In this document: one piece after another, positions 34,477 to 44,227 of the stretch
Numbering within the stretch: the first letter of the stretch is position 1
Layout of the letters: every line of letters starts with the position of its first letter
Assembly: GCF_002198115.1 (NCBI RefSeq)
Contig: NZ_NGNR01000001.1
Coordinates: 1,105,332-1,169,331, forward strand
DNA length: 64,000 bases
From: Robiginitalea sediminis
GTDB taxonomy: Bacteria; Bacteroidota; Bacteroidia; Flavobacteriales; Flavobacteriaceae
Direction of reading: 5' to 3'
Position numbers and translations under genes: made by a program
Notes under the pieces: generated by a model
What the model saw: the letters and a program-made list of their open reading frames with translations, nothing else
Told to the model about the DNA's origin: nothing
Databases searched by the model: none

Positions 34477-35709
34477 ATGGAAAATCTCGCATTGATCGAA
34501 TCGTTTTCCGAGTTTAAGGACGACAAATTCATCGACCGGGTGACCCTGATGGCCATCCTGGAGGAAGTGTTCCGTGCCGCGCTCAAGCGCAAATTTGGTT
34601 CGGATGAGAATTTCGACATCATCATCAACCCGGACAAGGGCGACCTTGAGATCTGGAGGAACCGCGTTGTGGTCCCGGATGGGGAGGTAGAAGAGCCCAA
34701 TGAGGAGATTTCCCTCTCCGAGGCCCGGAAAATTGAACCGGATTTCGAAGTAGGGGAGGATGTGTCAGAGGAGGTGAAACTCATCGACCTGGGGCGTCGC
34801 TCTATCCTCGCACTGCGTCAGAATCTGATCGCCAAGATCCACGAGCACGACAATACCACCATCTACAAGCAGTTCAAAGACCTGGAAGGGGAGATATACA
34901 CCGCCGAGGTGCACCATATCCGCCACAAGGCCATTATCCTGCTTGACGATGAGGGCAACGAGATCCTCATGCCGAAGGAAAAACAGATCCCCTCGGATTT
35001 CTTCCGCAAGGGAGACAACGTTAGGGGGATTATCGAAAGTGTTGAGCTGAAAGGCAACAAGCCGCTTATTATCATGTCCCGTACCTCCCCGAAATTCCTG
35101 GAGCAGTTGTTCCATCAGGAAATCCCCGAGGTATTCGACGGGCTTATCACAATCAAGAAAGCCGTGCGCATTCCCGGGGAGAAAGCCAAAGTGGCCGTGG
35201 ATTCCTACGACGACCGCATCGACCCGGTAGGGGCATGCGTGGGGATGAAGGGGTCCCGCATCCACGGGATTGTCCGTGAGTTGGGCAACGAGAACATCGA
35301 TGTGCTCAACTGGACCAACAACCCGCAGCTCATGGTAAGCCGCGCCCTGAGCCCGGCCCGTGTGACCCAGGTGAAACTCAACGACGAGAACATGACGGCA
35401 CAGGTCTACCTGAAGCCAGAGGAGGTTTCCAAGGCAATCGGAAGGGGAGGCCACAACATCCGCCTGGCGGGGCAGCTCACCGGCTATGAGATAGACGTAT
35501 TCCGCGAAGGGGTCGAAGAGGATGTGGAACTCACCGAGTTCCGCGACGAAATTGAAGAGTGGATCATCGAGGAGCTTCGTAAAATTGGTTTGGATACGGC
35601 CCGCGCCGTTCTGGAACAAGACCCGGAAGACCTCGTAAAACGCACCGATCTGGAGGAGGAAACCATCCTGGATGTGATGCGGATCCTCAAGGAAGAATTT
35701 GAAGATTAA
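34477..35709 (+). CDS. nusA: Transcription termination/antitermination protein NusA
   Basis: Elongation factor that binds RNA polymerase and nascent RNA. The 410 residues show the order N-terminal RNAP-binding domain (about 1-130), S1 domain (about 135-200, GEIYTAEVHHIRHKAIILL), and two KH domains with DPVGACVGMKGSRIHGIVRELGNENIDV and KAIGRGGHNIRLAGQLTGYEIDV. There are no acidic AR repeats at the C-terminus, as usual outside proteobacteria. It sits between rimP and infB and may regulate its own operon through the hairpin at 33944-33970; that link is inferred. Confidence 0.97.
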   Translation: MENLALIESFSEFKDDKFIDRVTLMAILEEVFRAALKRKFGSDENFDIIINPDKGDLEIWRNRVVVPDGEVEEPNEEISLSEARKIEPDFEVGEDVSEEVKLIDLGRRSILALRQNLIAKIHEHDNTTIYKQFKDLEGEIYTAEVHHIRHKAIILLDDEGNEILMPKEKQIPSDFFRKGDNVRGIIESVELKGNKPLIIMSRTSPKFLEQLFHQEIPEVFDGLITIKKAVRIPGEKAKVAVDSYDDRIDPVGACVGMKGSRIHGIVRELGNENIDVLNWTNNPQLMVSRALSPARVTQVKLNDENMTAQVYLKPEEVSKAIGRGGHNIRLAGQLTGYEIDVFREGVEEDVELTEFRDEIEEWIIEELRKIGLDTARAVLEQDPEDLVKRTDLEEETILDVMRILKEEFED

Positions 35710-35753
35710 GCTATATATTAGCACCTTAATAGTAAGAACGCTGGATTTCTTTT

Positions 35754-38405
35754 ATGGCAGAAAACGCAACCATAAGGCTTAACAAGGTCCTCAGGGAACT
35801 GAATATTTCGTTGGACAGGGCAGTCGACTTCCTGGCCTCAAAAGGGCATCAGGTAGAGGCGCGCCCTACCACCAAAATCTCCGACGAAGTATATCAGGTC
35901 CTCCTGGGGGAGTTCAAGTCCGACATGAGCAAGAAGGTTGCTTCGCAGGAGGTTGGTGAAGAAAAGCGCAAGGAGAAGGAGGCCATCCGCCTACAGCAGG
36001 AACAGGAACTGGAGGAACGCCGTATTGCCCGCGAGAAGCGGCAGGCGCGCACCGAGGTTGTCCGTGCTAAGGCAGAGCTGGCAGGGCCCAAACAGGTCGG
36101 GAAGATAGACCTGGATGGCCCCAAGGAAAAGCCGGCCGCAGTCGTTGCCGAGGCGGAAGCAGAAGAAGCCCCCAAAGCAGAAGCGCCCAAGGAAGAAGCG
36201 CCCGTTACAGAAGCGCCCAAGGCAGAAGCTCCTGCGCCTGAAGCCGCGGCTCCCGAGGCCCCGGCTAAAGAGGAGAAGGCGGCCGAGCCGGAGAAGATCC
36301 AGACCGAATACAAGAAACTCTCTGGTCCTAAGATCAAGGACAAGATCGACCTGTCTCAGTTCGATAAACCCAAGAAGAAAAAGGAGGCCGACGACAGCGA
36401 CCGCAAACGCCGCCGCCGCCGGATCGCCAGTAAATCCGATGCTCCGGGACGGGGTAAAACCGGTGGCCGCAAGCAGCACCAAGCCGGGCCCAAGGTAGAG
36501 CCTACAGAAGAGGAAGTGCAAAAGCAGGTCCGGGAAACCCTGGAGAAGCTTCAGGGCAAGTCCAAGAAAGGTAAGGGTGCCAAGTACCGCCGCGACAAGC
36601 GGGATATGCACCGCCAGCAGACCGAAAAGGACCTCGAACAGCAGGAAAGGGAGAGCAAGACCCTGAAGGTGACCGAATTTGTTACCGCCCAGGAGGTTGC
36701 TACGATGATGGACGTACCTACTACCGATATTATTTCGGCCTGTATGTCCCTGGGCATCATGGTGACCCTCAACCAGCGCCTCGATGCGGAAACACTGAGT
36801 ATCGTAGCCGAAGAATTTGGTTTCGAAGTGGAGTTTGTCACGGCCGAGATTGAAGAAGCCATCGAAGAGGTGGAAGATGCGCCGGAAGACCTGAAACCCC
36901 GTGCTCCTATCGTTACGGTAATGGGTCACGTAGACCACGGAAAAACCTCCTTGCTGGATTACATCCGTAAGGAAAATGTAATTGCCGGGGAAAGCGGGGG
37001 CATTACCCAGCACATCGGAGCCTATGGGGTAACCCTGGACAGTGGCCAGCGCATTACCTTCCTGGATACCCCGGGTCACGAGGCGTTTACCGCTATGCGT
37101 GCCCGTGGGGCGCAGGTTACCGATATTGCGATTATCGTTGTGGCTGCAGACGACGACATCATGCCGCAGACCAAGGAAGCCATCAGCCACGCCCAGGCTG
37201 CAGGCGTCCCTATTGTCTTTGCGATCAACAAGGTGGACAAGCCCACGGCCAACCCGGATAAGATCAAGGAAGGCCTGGCCAATATGAACCTGCTGGTGGA
37301 AGACTGGGGTGGGAAAATCCAGTCCCACGATATCTCAGCCAAAACCGGGCAGGGTGTCAAGGAACTCCTGGAAAAGGTACTCCTGGAGGCGGAACTGCTG
37401 GAACTGAAGGCCAACCCCGATAAGCTGGCGAATGGTACGGTGGTAGAAGCCTACCTGGATAAGGGCCGCGGATATGTGTCCACGGTACTGGTACAGGCCG
37501 GAAGCCTGAAAATCGGGGATTACGTACTGGCGGGTACCTGCAGTGGTAAGGTAAAAGCCATGCAGGATGAGCGCGGGAAGACTATTAAAGTGGCCGGTCC
37601 TTCGGTGCCGATTTCCATTTTAGGTCTGGACGGCGCCCCCCAGGCGGGTGATAAATTCAACGTACTTGAGGACGAGCGGGAAGCCAAGCAAATCGCTTCC
37701 AAACGCGCCCAGTTATTGCGCGAGCAGAACGTCCGTACCCAGCGGCACATTACCCTGGACGAAATCGGCCGGCGTATTGCGCTTGGAGATTTCAAAGAGC
37801 TCAACATTATACTTAAAGGGGACGTGGATGGTTCCGTGGAAGCCCTTTCGGATTCCTTCCAGAAACTCTCCACCGACGAGATTCAGGTCAATATCATCCT
37901 GAAGGGTGTAGGTGCCATTACCGAATCGGACGTACTGCTGGCTTCTGCCTCAGACGCTATTATCATCGGGTTTAACGTTCGCCCCATGGGTAATGCCCGC
38001 GATTTGGCCGACAAGGAGGAAATCGATATCCGGACCTACTCCATTATCTACGACGCTATCAACGATGTAAAGGATGCCATGGAAGGCATGCTTTCTCCGG
38101 AGATCAAGGAAGAGGTTACCGGAACGGCCGAAATTCGCGAGACCTTCAAGATATCCAAGATCGGAACTATTGCAGGGTGTATGGTTACCAGCGGCAAGAT
38201 TTTCCGCAACTCCAGTATACGCCTGATCCGCGACGGGGTAGTGATCTACACCGGAGAACTCGCTTCGCTCAAACGCTTTAAGGACGATGTGAAGGAAGTT
38301 TCCAAAGGGTACGATTGCGGTATGCAGATCAAGAACTACAACGACATCCGGGAAAGTGACATTGTGGAAGCCTTCCAGGAAGTAGCAGTTAAAAAGACTT
38401 TGTAA
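35754..38405 (+). CDS. infB: Translation initiation factor IF-2
   Basis: GTPase that places initiator tRNA on the ribosome. The 883 residues begin with the IF2 N-terminal domain (about 1-50), followed by a long low-complexity linker of Ala/Pro/Glu/Lys repeats (about 120-190) and a basic stretch ([11 protein letters not shown]). The G domain carries G1 GHVDHGKT at 391-398, then [11 protein letters not shown] and NKVDKP. Domains II-IV follow and the C-terminal fMet-tRNA domain ends the chain. Last gene of the operon, 44 bp after nusA, with an intrinsic terminator 28 bp downstream. Confidence 0.97.
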   Translation: MAENATIRLNKVLRELNISLDRAVDFLASKGHQVEARPTTKISDEVYQVLLGEFKSDMSKKVASQEVGEEKRKEKEAIRLQQEQELEERRIAREKRQARTEVVRAKAELAGPKQVGKIDLDGPKEKPAAVVAEAEAEEAPKAEAPKEEAPVTEAPKAEAPAPEAAAPEAPAKEEKAAEPEKIQTEYKKLSGPKIKDKIDLSQFDKPKKKKEADDSDRKRRRRRIASKSDAPGRGKTGGRKQHQAGPKVEPTEEEVQKQVRETLEKLQGKSKKGKGAKYRRDKRDMHRQQTEKDLEQQERESKTLKVTEFVTAQEVATMMDVPTTDIISACMSLGIMVTLNQRLDAETLSIVAEEFGFEVEFVTAEIEEAIEEVEDAPEDLKPRAPIVTVMGHVDHGKTSLLDYIRKENVIAGESGGITQHIGAYGVTLDSGQRITFLDTPGHEAFTAMRARGAQVTDIAIIVVAADDDIMPQTKEAISHAQAAGVPIVFAINKVDKPTANPDKIKEGLANMNLLVEDWGGKIQSHDISAKTGQGVKELLEKVLLEAELLELKANPDKLANGTVVEAYLDKGRGYVSTVLVQAGSLKIGDYVLAGTCSGKVKAMQDERGKTIKVAGPSVPISILGLDGAPQAGDKFNVLEDEREAKQIASKRAQLLREQNVRTQRHITLDEIGRRIALGDFKELNIILKGDVDGSVEALSDSFQKLSTDEIQVNIILKGVGAITESDVLLASASDAIIIGFNVRPMGNARDLADKEEIDIRTYSIIYDAINDVKDAMEGMLSPEIKEEVTGTAEIRETFKISKIGTIAGCMVTSGKIFRNSSIRLIRDGVVIYTGELASLKRFKDDVKEVSKGYDCGMQIKNYNDIRESDIVEAFQEVAVKKTL

Positions 38406-38418
38406 AAGGTCTATTTAC

Positions 38419-38446
38419 AAATTCCAAATTCCAAATCCCAAATTCC
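38419..38446 (+). repeat. Heptamer array (AAATTCC), downstream of infB
   Basis: Four consecutive 7-bp units: AAATTCC, AAATTCC, AAATCCC, AAATTCC. The same heptamer occurs in inverted orientation at 38893-38932. Part of this array forms the left arm of the infB terminator. Confidence 0.85.
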
Positions 38447-38466
38447 AAGAGAGTTTGGGATTTTTT
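38433..38466 (+). terminator. Terminator of infB
   Basis: Perfect 10-bp stem AAATCCCAAA (38433-38442) / TTTGGGATTT (38454-38463) with an 11-base loop, merging into a T run to 38466. It is built in part from heptamer repeat sequence. Confidence 0.8.
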
Positions 38467-38486
38467 GTTTGCAATGGTTTGTGACT

Positions 38487-38945
38487 TTAAGGCTGGTCAA
38501 TGCCAAAATATCCACCGCCGATAGCTTCGCATTTGGCCAGGTAGCGCAGCAATTGTTCTTCGTCGATTAATCCCCGGGATTCGAAAAAGCTAATGTCATT
38601 GTCGTCCTTATGCACCAGAATAACAGCTGGGTCGCCTTCATTTAGCGGGAATGAGGTTCCCCTTTCCATATTTTGCTTTGGGGCTGCTGAATCCAGCTGG
38701 TAAATAAAGCGAAGGTCTGTAACCCGTTTATCTGGGTATACACTGCGATGCAATACACGTGTAATGATACCCTGTACTTCAATAAAGTTGTCCGGGTCGT
38801 AATCTTGGTATTGCTTTTCTGAAGTTAACCCGCAGCCAGGCAGCAGGAATAAAAGGCATATAATGCGCGGGTTGTTCAGCAAGGTACGCTGGTTTGGAAT
38901 TTGGAATTTGGAATTTGGAATTTGGAATTTGGCCCCGACAGCCAT
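38487..38945 (-). CDS. Hypothetical lipoprotein with repeat-encoded N-terminus
   Basis: From the ATG at 38945 the product is 152 residues. Residues 6-18 (KFQIPNSKFQIPN) are the translation of the heptamer array, and a lipoprotein signal follows (RIICLLFLLPGC). Such a long polar N-terminus before a signal peptide is odd, so the true start may be the in-frame TTG at 38882, giving 131 residues starting just before the hydrophobic core. The mature part is acidic, with no family I recognise. It has visibly lower GC than infB. A change in heptamer copy number would shift the frame between the ATG and the body. Confidence 0.6.
   Translation of the reverse strand: MAVGAKFQIPNSKFQIPNQRTLLNNPRIICLLFLLPGCGLTSEKQYQDYDPDNFIEVQGIITRVLHRSVYPDKRVTDLRFIYQLDSAAPKQNMERGTSFPLNEGDPAVILVHKDDNDISFFESRGLIDEEQLLRYLAKCEAIGGGYFGIDQP
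38893..38932. repeat. Heptamer tandem array (TTTGGAA)5.7
   Basis: Five perfect TTTGGAA units starting at 38893, then TTTGG. It is the reverse complement of the AAATTCC array at 38419-38446. It lies between the ATG at 38945 and the signal peptide of the lipoprotein gene, and seven is not a multiple of three. Confidence 0.95.
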
Positions 38946-38966
38946 GGAGGGGGTGTAGCCTCTCGG

Positions 38967-39341
38967 TTACCTATCCGCCTTCTCAGGCCTGAGGATTAAG
39001 GAGGCCGGGTATTTTTTTCTAACTTCTTGATACTCCCGCTCCGCTTCGAGGCGGTCCTTGAACTGCCCTACCTGTACGCGGTAAGTGGGGGAGTCAAAGA
39101 CAATTTTGGCTTTCCATTGCGGGAAGTCTATTTCGACCTCTTCTTTAAGGGTTTCGGCCTCGGAATAGGTTCCGAAGCCCACCTGTATAGTAAAAAAGGA
39201 GGTGTTGGAAATGCCCTGGGCGTAAATGGCCATCAGTTTGTCAATGCCCGGTTCCTGGTCAATGCGGATCTGTCCGTTTTGGGCATGGGCGACTAGGGCA
39301 AAGAGCAACAGGCAGGCGGTGGTGATAAGTGGGGTGCGCAT
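38967..39341 (-). CDS. SPOR domain-containing exported protein
   Basis: A 125-residue protein from the ATG at 39341, which gives a signal peptide (MRTPLITTACLLLFALVAHAQ). The C-terminal 70 residues form a SPOR domain, starting FFTIQVGFGTYSEAETLKEEV and continuing YRVQVGQFKDRLEAEREYQEVRKKYPASLIL. SPOR domains bind denuded peptidoglycan strands at division sites, so a periplasmic septal role is likely. An in-frame ATG at 39413 would precede the signal peptide by 24 polar residues and is not preferred. TACCTTTA on the minus strand at about 39371-39378 resembles a -7 element. Confidence 0.82.
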   Translation of the reverse strand: MRTPLITTACLLLFALVAHAQNGQIRIDQEPGIDKLMAIYAQGISNTSFFTIQVGFGTYSEAETLKEEVEIDFPQWKAKIVFDSPTYRVQVGQFKDRLEAEREYQEVRKKYPASLILRPEKADR

Positions 39342-39663
39342 AGGGTAAAACCGTTGATAACCAATGGCCGTAAAGGTACTTTTTTTAGGGCTTTTCAGGA
39401 GGTGCAGCATCATTATTTAGAATAATTATAAATTATATATTATAAAACCTTTAAGATTTTCAGAATAAAGTCTAGTTCGTATTTTTGCTGACAATTTGAA
39501 CCGACCCAGACCGCTTTAAATGCCTACGTTTTCAGTAGGTTTTTAAGGCCAGAAAACGGAACAAAAAGCCCTGAATCCGGCCCTTAAGCCAAGATTCCTC
39601 CAAAAGTGTGCCACAAGCGGCCACAACGGTGAAAAGGGTACAACATATTTTGAACAGCAACAC
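39342..39663. promoter_or_regulatory. Intergenic region with probable act operon promoter
   Basis: A 322-bp divergent gap between the SPOR gene and actA, with no gene in it. A very AT-rich block (39417-39447) precedes TATTTTTG at 39480-39487, a full match to the -7 consensus, though no TTG is at -33. This would leave a leader of about 170 nt. Within the leader, CCTAC / GTAGG (39523-39539) followed by five T is a weak terminator-like hairpin. Confidence 0.5.
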
Positions 39664-41052
39664 ATGAAAAAGGTTTCGAACCGCCATCCGAACTTTGCGA
39701 TTTTTGCTTTTTCTCTTGCCCTCTCCCTACTGGTTTCTACTTCCCTGATTGCCCAGGATGACGCTGCCGCGGCGGCTACTACTGAGGCAGCTGCCCCTGC
39801 CGGGGATGGAAGTCCTTGTGGCCCTGGGGATGTGGCAAAAGGAAAACAGTTGTTTAACCAGAACTGTGCTGCCTGCCACGCCCTGGAGCGCCGGATGACC
39901 GGTCCTGCCCTGGCCGGGGTAGCCACGCGGCTTTCCGAGGATGAAGGTCTGGATTGTGACTGGCTCTACAGCTGGATCCGGAACAGTGCGGGGATGATCG
40001 CCTCCGGAGACGCCTACGCCAACCGGATCTACAATGAATACAACCAGGCGGCCATGACGGCCTTCCCGACCTTGAGCGACCAGGATATCAATGACATCCT
40101 CGCCTACGTGGAGGCACCGCCCCCTGCACCTGTTGCAGCTGCGGCCACGGCAGGTGCCGAAGGCGGAAAGGCGGACTCTGGTGGTATTTCCAATGAGCTG
40201 ATCCTCGGCGCCCTTACTCTGGTTTTCGCCCTGCTGGTGATGATGCTGTTCCTGGTGAATCGTACCCTTCGGCGCATCGCCGAGGCCAATGGGGTGGTAC
40301 TGGAAAAAGAGAAGGCCGAAAAGGGACTTCCCATTTGGAAGGCCTTTGCCCAGAATCAGTTCCTGGTTTTGGTTACGGTCATTTTCCTGATGCTCAGCGC
40401 GGCATACTTCGCCTATGGCTGGTTTATGCAGGTAGGGGTAGACCAGGGGTATGCGCCCATCCAGCCCATCCACTATTCCCATAAAATCCACGCGGGGGAC
40501 AACGGCATAGACTGTAAGTACTGCCACTCTTCTGCACGCGTTTCAAAGCACTCGGGAATCCCTTCCCTGAATGTGTGTATGAACTGCCACAAGTCCATCT
40601 ACGAGTACAAAGGCAACCCGGAAGGCCCTTCTGCCGAAGATCTGGCCATGGGGTACACCAACGAGTTCTACACGGGGGAGATCAAGAAACTCTACGAGGC
40701 GGTAGGTTGGGACGAAGAGACCCAGAGCTACGCCAACGAGCCAAAGCCTGTTGAGTGGGTTCGGATCCACAACCTCCCGGACTTTGCCTATTTCAACCAC
40801 AGCCAGCACGTAACGGTGGGCCAGATCGAATGTCAGACCTGCCACGGCCCGGTAGAGGAAATGGAGATCATGTACCAGTATTCTCCCCTGACTATGGGGT
40901 GGTGTGTGAACTGCCACCGCGAGACCAACGTCCAGATGGAAGGCAACGACTACTACGAGAAAATTCACGAGGAACTTGCCAAGAAGTACGGAGTGGAAAA
41001 GGTTACGGCAGCCCAGATGGGTGGCCTGGAATGCGGCAAGTGTCACTATTAA
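39664..41052 (+). CDS. actA: Alternative complex III subunit ActA, multihaem cytochrome c with fused N-terminal cytochrome domain
   Basis: Periplasmic electron-carrying subunit of alternative complex III. The 462 residues have a signal peptide (1-31) and six CxxCH haem sites. The first (Cys68-Cys71-His72, CAACH) belongs to an N-terminal monohaem cytochrome c domain. After an Ala-rich linker come two membrane helices (about 178-200 and 238-258). Five more sites then follow (CKYCH, CMNCH, CQTCH, CVNCH, CGKCH) in the pentahaem domain typical of ActA. It begins the operon actABCDEF-coxBA, 28 bp ahead of actB. The fused monohaem domain may pass electrons towards the oxidase; that is inference. Confidence 0.93.
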   Translation: MKKVSNRHPNFAIFAFSLALSLLVSTSLIAQDDAAAAATTEAAAPAGDGSPCGPGDVAKGKQLFNQNCAACHALERRMTGPALAGVATRLSEDEGLDCDWLYSWIRNSAGMIASGDAYANRIYNEYNQAAMTAFPTLSDQDINDILAYVEAPPPAPVAAAATAGAEGGKADSGGISNELILGALTLVFALLVMMLFLVNRTLRRIAEANGVVLEKEKAEKGLPIWKAFAQNQFLVLVTVIFLMLSAAYFAYGWFMQVGVDQGYAPIQPIHYSHKIHAGDNGIDCKYCHSSARVSKHSGIPSLNVCMNCHKSIYEYKGNPEGPSAEDLAMGYTNEFYTGEIKKLYEAVGWDEETQSYANEPKPVEWVRIHNLPDFAYFNHSQHVTVGQIECQTCHGPVEEMEIMYQYSPLTMGWCVNCHRETNVQMEGNDYYEKIHEELAKKYGVEKVTAAQMGGLECGKCHY

Positions 41053-41080
41053 TATCAGCAGCTAAATAGACCCATAACAA

Positions 41081-44000
41081 ATGGCATCAAACAAAAAATA
41101 CTGGAAGAGCGAGGCGGAACTCACGCCGGGCAATTCCATTGTTGAACAGCTGAGACAAAACGAATTCCCGGAAGAAATCCCCGTGGATGACTTCCTTGGC
41201 GACAAGCAGGAACTGGCTTCCAGCCAGACCAGTCGGCGGGATTTCCTCAAATACGTGGGCTTCAGCACCGCGGCCGCTTCCCTGGCTGCCTGTGAGGGCC
41301 CGGTTCACAAGTCTATTCCCTATGTGGTACAGCCCGAGCGTATTGTGCCCGGGGTGGCAAACTACTATGCCACCAGCATCGCGGACGGCTTCGATTTTGC
41401 CAGCATTCTCGTTAAAACACGGGAAGGGCGACCCATTAAGATAGAGCGCAATAAGGAAGCCGGTTTTAAGGGCGATTCCAACGCCCGGATTCAGGCTTCT
41501 GTTCTTTCGCTATATGACAGCACCCGCCTGCAAGGCCCCCGCAACGCCGAGGGAGATGTAGATTGGGACGTGCTGGATGCCAGCGTGAAGGCCCGCCTGG
41601 CTGCCATGGCTTCCGGCGGAAAGAAGGTTGCCCTGCTGACACAGACCTACGCCAGCCCTTCCACGAACCGGTTGGTCGCACAATTCTCTGAGAAATACGG
41701 GAACGTTACCCACGTTACCTACGATGCCATTAGCGAGGATGCTGCCCTGAATGCCTACCAGGCGAAATACGGGGATCGCGCCCTGGCCGATTACGATTTT
41801 TCCAAAGCCGATGTGATCGTGTCCTTCGGGGCCGATATCCTTGGCGACTGGCAGGGAGGTGGTTTCGACGGCGGATACGCCAAAGGACGGGTGCCGGCCA
41901 ACGGCAAGATGTCCCGCCACATCCAGTTCGAATCGAATATGACGCTTTCCGGGGCCAATGCCGATAAGCGCGTACCCCTTACACCTGCACAGCAGAAGGT
42001 AGCCCTTGCACAGCTTTTTGCCCGCTTGAACGGGATGAGCGCCGGCGGGGAACTCCCAGAAAAAGCTGCCGCCGCTGTTGAACAGGCCGCTGCGGCCATT
42101 CGCGCTGCAGGTCGCAAGGCCGTTGTGGTATCCGGTCTGCAGGACCAGGATGCCCAGGCTGTTGTCCTTGCGATAAATGAAATGCTTGGAAGCGAGGCCT
42201 TCCAACCGGAATCTCCCCGCTACGTGCGCCAGGGGAATACAGCGGCCCTGCAGCAGCTCATCGCTGACATGCAGGCCGGAAATGTAGGTATGCTCCTTAT
42301 GGATGGTGTAGACCCGCTGTACACCCTGCCCAATGCCGCCGAATTTGCCGAGGCCCTGGGAAAGGTAGACCTCTCCGTGGCCTTTGCCACCAACCGTACC
42401 GATACAGCCGAGGCCTGCACCTTTGCAGCTGCCTCCAGCCATTTCCTGGAATCCTGGGGCGATGCCCAGTTCAAAAAGGGACATTACAGCCTGATGCAGC
42501 CCGTTATCCGGCAGCTCTTCGATACCCGCCAATTCCAGCAGTGCCTGCTGAGCTGGTCCGGGGAGGAGCAAAGCTGGTACGACTTTATCCGCGAGACCTG
42601 GGAAGGAAGCATCCTGGCCGGGGCCGACTGGAACCAAGCCCTACACGACGGGTTTTTTGCCGCCTCCATGGATGCGGATCCGCAGGAAGCTGCTGCTGCC
42701 CAGACCGATAAGGAACAGGAAAGTGAAGCAGAGGAACCTGCTTCCGTGGGTAGTATTGCCGCCGCTGTTCGGCGTTTGGCCGGAGCTACCCAGGACGGCA
42801 TGTCCCTGGTGCTCTATTCCAAAGTTGGGATGGGCGATGGCCGTCAGGCAGGCAACCCCTGGCTGCAGGAGTTCCCCGACCCTATTACCCGGGTTTCCTG
42901 GGACAACTACCTGACCGTTTCCAAAAAAGATGCCCAGGAACTGGGCCTTGTGAATGAATATGTGGCCAACGGGGGTCTGGATGGCAGTTATGCCAACGTA
43001 ACGGTAAATGGCGTAACGGTTTCCAATGTACCGGTAATTATCCAGCCTGGTCAGGCCGAAGGAACCTTCGGGCTCGCCTTCGGATATGGCCGCAAGACCG
43101 GCCTGAAGGCCGATATGCAAACCGGGGTGAATGCCTTCCCGCTCTACCAGGGCTTCGATACCGCCCAGGGGGTGACTATCGAGAAGGCCGCTGGTATGCA
43201 CGAGTTTGCCTGCATCCAGTTGCAAAAAACCCTTATGGGTCGTGGGGATATCATCAAGGAGACTACTCTTGAAATCTTCAATACAAAGGATGCTGCCGAG
43301 TGGAACCACGTGCCGCAGGTATCCCTCAACCACAATGAGGTGCCCGCTACCACAGTAGATCTCTGGGAGCCTTTCGACCGCTCCGTGGGGCACCATTTCA
43401 ATATGTCTATTGACCTGAACTCCTGTACGGGGTGCGGGGCATGTGTGATTGCCTGCCACGCCGAGAACAACGTGCCGGTGGTCGGGAAAAAAGAAATCCG
43501 CCTTTCCCGCGATATGCACTGGCTGCGTATTGACCGGTACTATTCCTCCGAGGATACCTTTGAGGAAGACAATATCAAGAAAGACGGCTTCTCAGGTGCC
43601 ATGGAGTCCAAGCGGGGCTTTGAGGAAATGGAAGATCCGGCTGCGAACCCGCAGGTGGCCTTCCAGCCTGTTATGTGCCAGCACTGTAACCACGCCCCCT
43701 GTGAAACCGTTTGCCCGGTTGCCGCTACGGCCCACAGCCGCCAGGGACACAACCACATGGCGTACAACCGCTGCGTGGGCACGCGCTACTGTGCGAACAA
43801 CTGTCCGTACAAAGTGCGTCGCTTTAACTGGTTCCTCTACAACGACAATGACGAGTTCGATTACCATATGAATAACGACCTGGGCAAAATGGTGCTGAAC
43901 CCGGATGTGAACGTGCGTTCCCGCGGGGTTATGGAGAAGTGCTCCTGGTGTATTCAAATGACTCAGAAAACTATCCTGGATGCCAAGCGCGAAGGCCGGC

Positions 44001-44200
44001 CTGTAAAGGACGAAGAGTTCCAGACCGCCTGCTCAAATGCCTGCAGCACAGGGGCCATCGTCTTTGGGGATATCAACGATCCGGAAAGCGAAGTTTCCAA
44101 GTTGAAAGCGGACGACCGTATGTACCACCTGCTGGAGCATGTAGGCACACAGCCGAATGTCTTCTACCAGGTTAAGGTCCGCAACACAGACGAAGCATAA
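41081..44200 (+). CDS. actB: Alternative complex III subunit ActB, molybdopterin-oxidoreductase-like iron-sulfur protein
   Basis: Large periplasmic subunit, 1039 residues. It carries a variant Tat signal internal to the chain (SRRDFLKYVG, Arg52-Arg53, then a hydrophobic stretch and Cys71), as in the family described as Tat-variant-translocated molybdopterin oxidoreductase. The middle part is a molybdopterin-enzyme fold thought not to bind the cofactor. The C-terminal part binds iron-sulfur clusters: CTGCGACVIACH at about 782-793 and, near 865, CQHCNHAPCETVCP, CVGTRYCANNCP and further cysteines ending in CSNACSTGA. It shuttles electrons from quinol to the ActA haems. 27 bp ahead of actC. Confidence 0.93.
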   Translation: MASNKKYWKSEAELTPGNSIVEQLRQNEFPEEIPVDDFLGDKQELASSQTSRRDFLKYVGFSTAAASLAACEGPVHKSIPYVVQPERIVPGVANYYATSIADGFDFASILVKTREGRPIKIERNKEAGFKGDSNARIQASVLSLYDSTRLQGPRNAEGDVDWDVLDASVKARLAAMASGGKKVALLTQTYASPSTNRLVAQFSEKYGNVTHVTYDAISEDAALNAYQAKYGDRALADYDFSKADVIVSFGADILGDWQGGGFDGGYAKGRVPANGKMSRHIQFESNMTLSGANADKRVPLTPAQQKVALAQLFARLNGMSAGGELPEKAAAAVEQAAAAIRAAGRKAVVVSGLQDQDAQAVVLAINEMLGSEAFQPESPRYVRQGNTAALQQLIADMQAGNVGMLLMDGVDPLYTLPNAAEFAEALGKVDLSVAFATNRTDTAEACTFAAASSHFLESWGDAQFKKGHYSLMQPVIRQLFDTRQFQQCLLSWSGEEQSWYDFIRETWEGSILAGADWNQALHDGFFAASMDADPQEAAAAQTDKEQESEAEEPASVGSIAAAVRRLAGATQDGMSLVLYSKVGMGDGRQAGNPWLQEFPDPITRVSWDNYLTVSKKDAQELGLVNEYVANGGLDGSYANVTVNGVTVSNVPVIIQPGQAEGTFGLAFGYGRKTGLKADMQTGVNAFPLYQGFDTAQGVTIEKAAGMHEFACIQLQKTLMGRGDIIKETTLEIFNTKDAAEWNHVPQVSLNHNEVPATTVDLWEPFDRSVGHHFNMSIDLNSCTGCGACVIACHAENNVPVVGKKEIRLSRDMHWLRIDRYYSSEDTFEEDNIKKDGFSGAMESKRGFEEMEDPAANPQVAFQPVMCQHCNHAPCETVCPVAATAHSRQGHNHMAYNRCVGTRYCANNCPYKVRRFNWFLYNDNDEFDYHMNNDLGKMVLNPDVNVRSRGVMEKCSWCIQMTQKTILDAKREGRPVKDEEFQTACSNACSTGAIVFGDINDPESEVSKLKADDRMYHLLEHVGTQPNVFYQVKVRNTDEA

Positions 44201-44227
44201 AACACTAAGCAACGAAAACGATATTCT

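Noticed and set aside
39523-39545. Short hairpin and T run in the actA leader as a second attenuator
   Set aside because: Only a 5-bp stem; noted in the intergenic entry but too weak for a separate claim.
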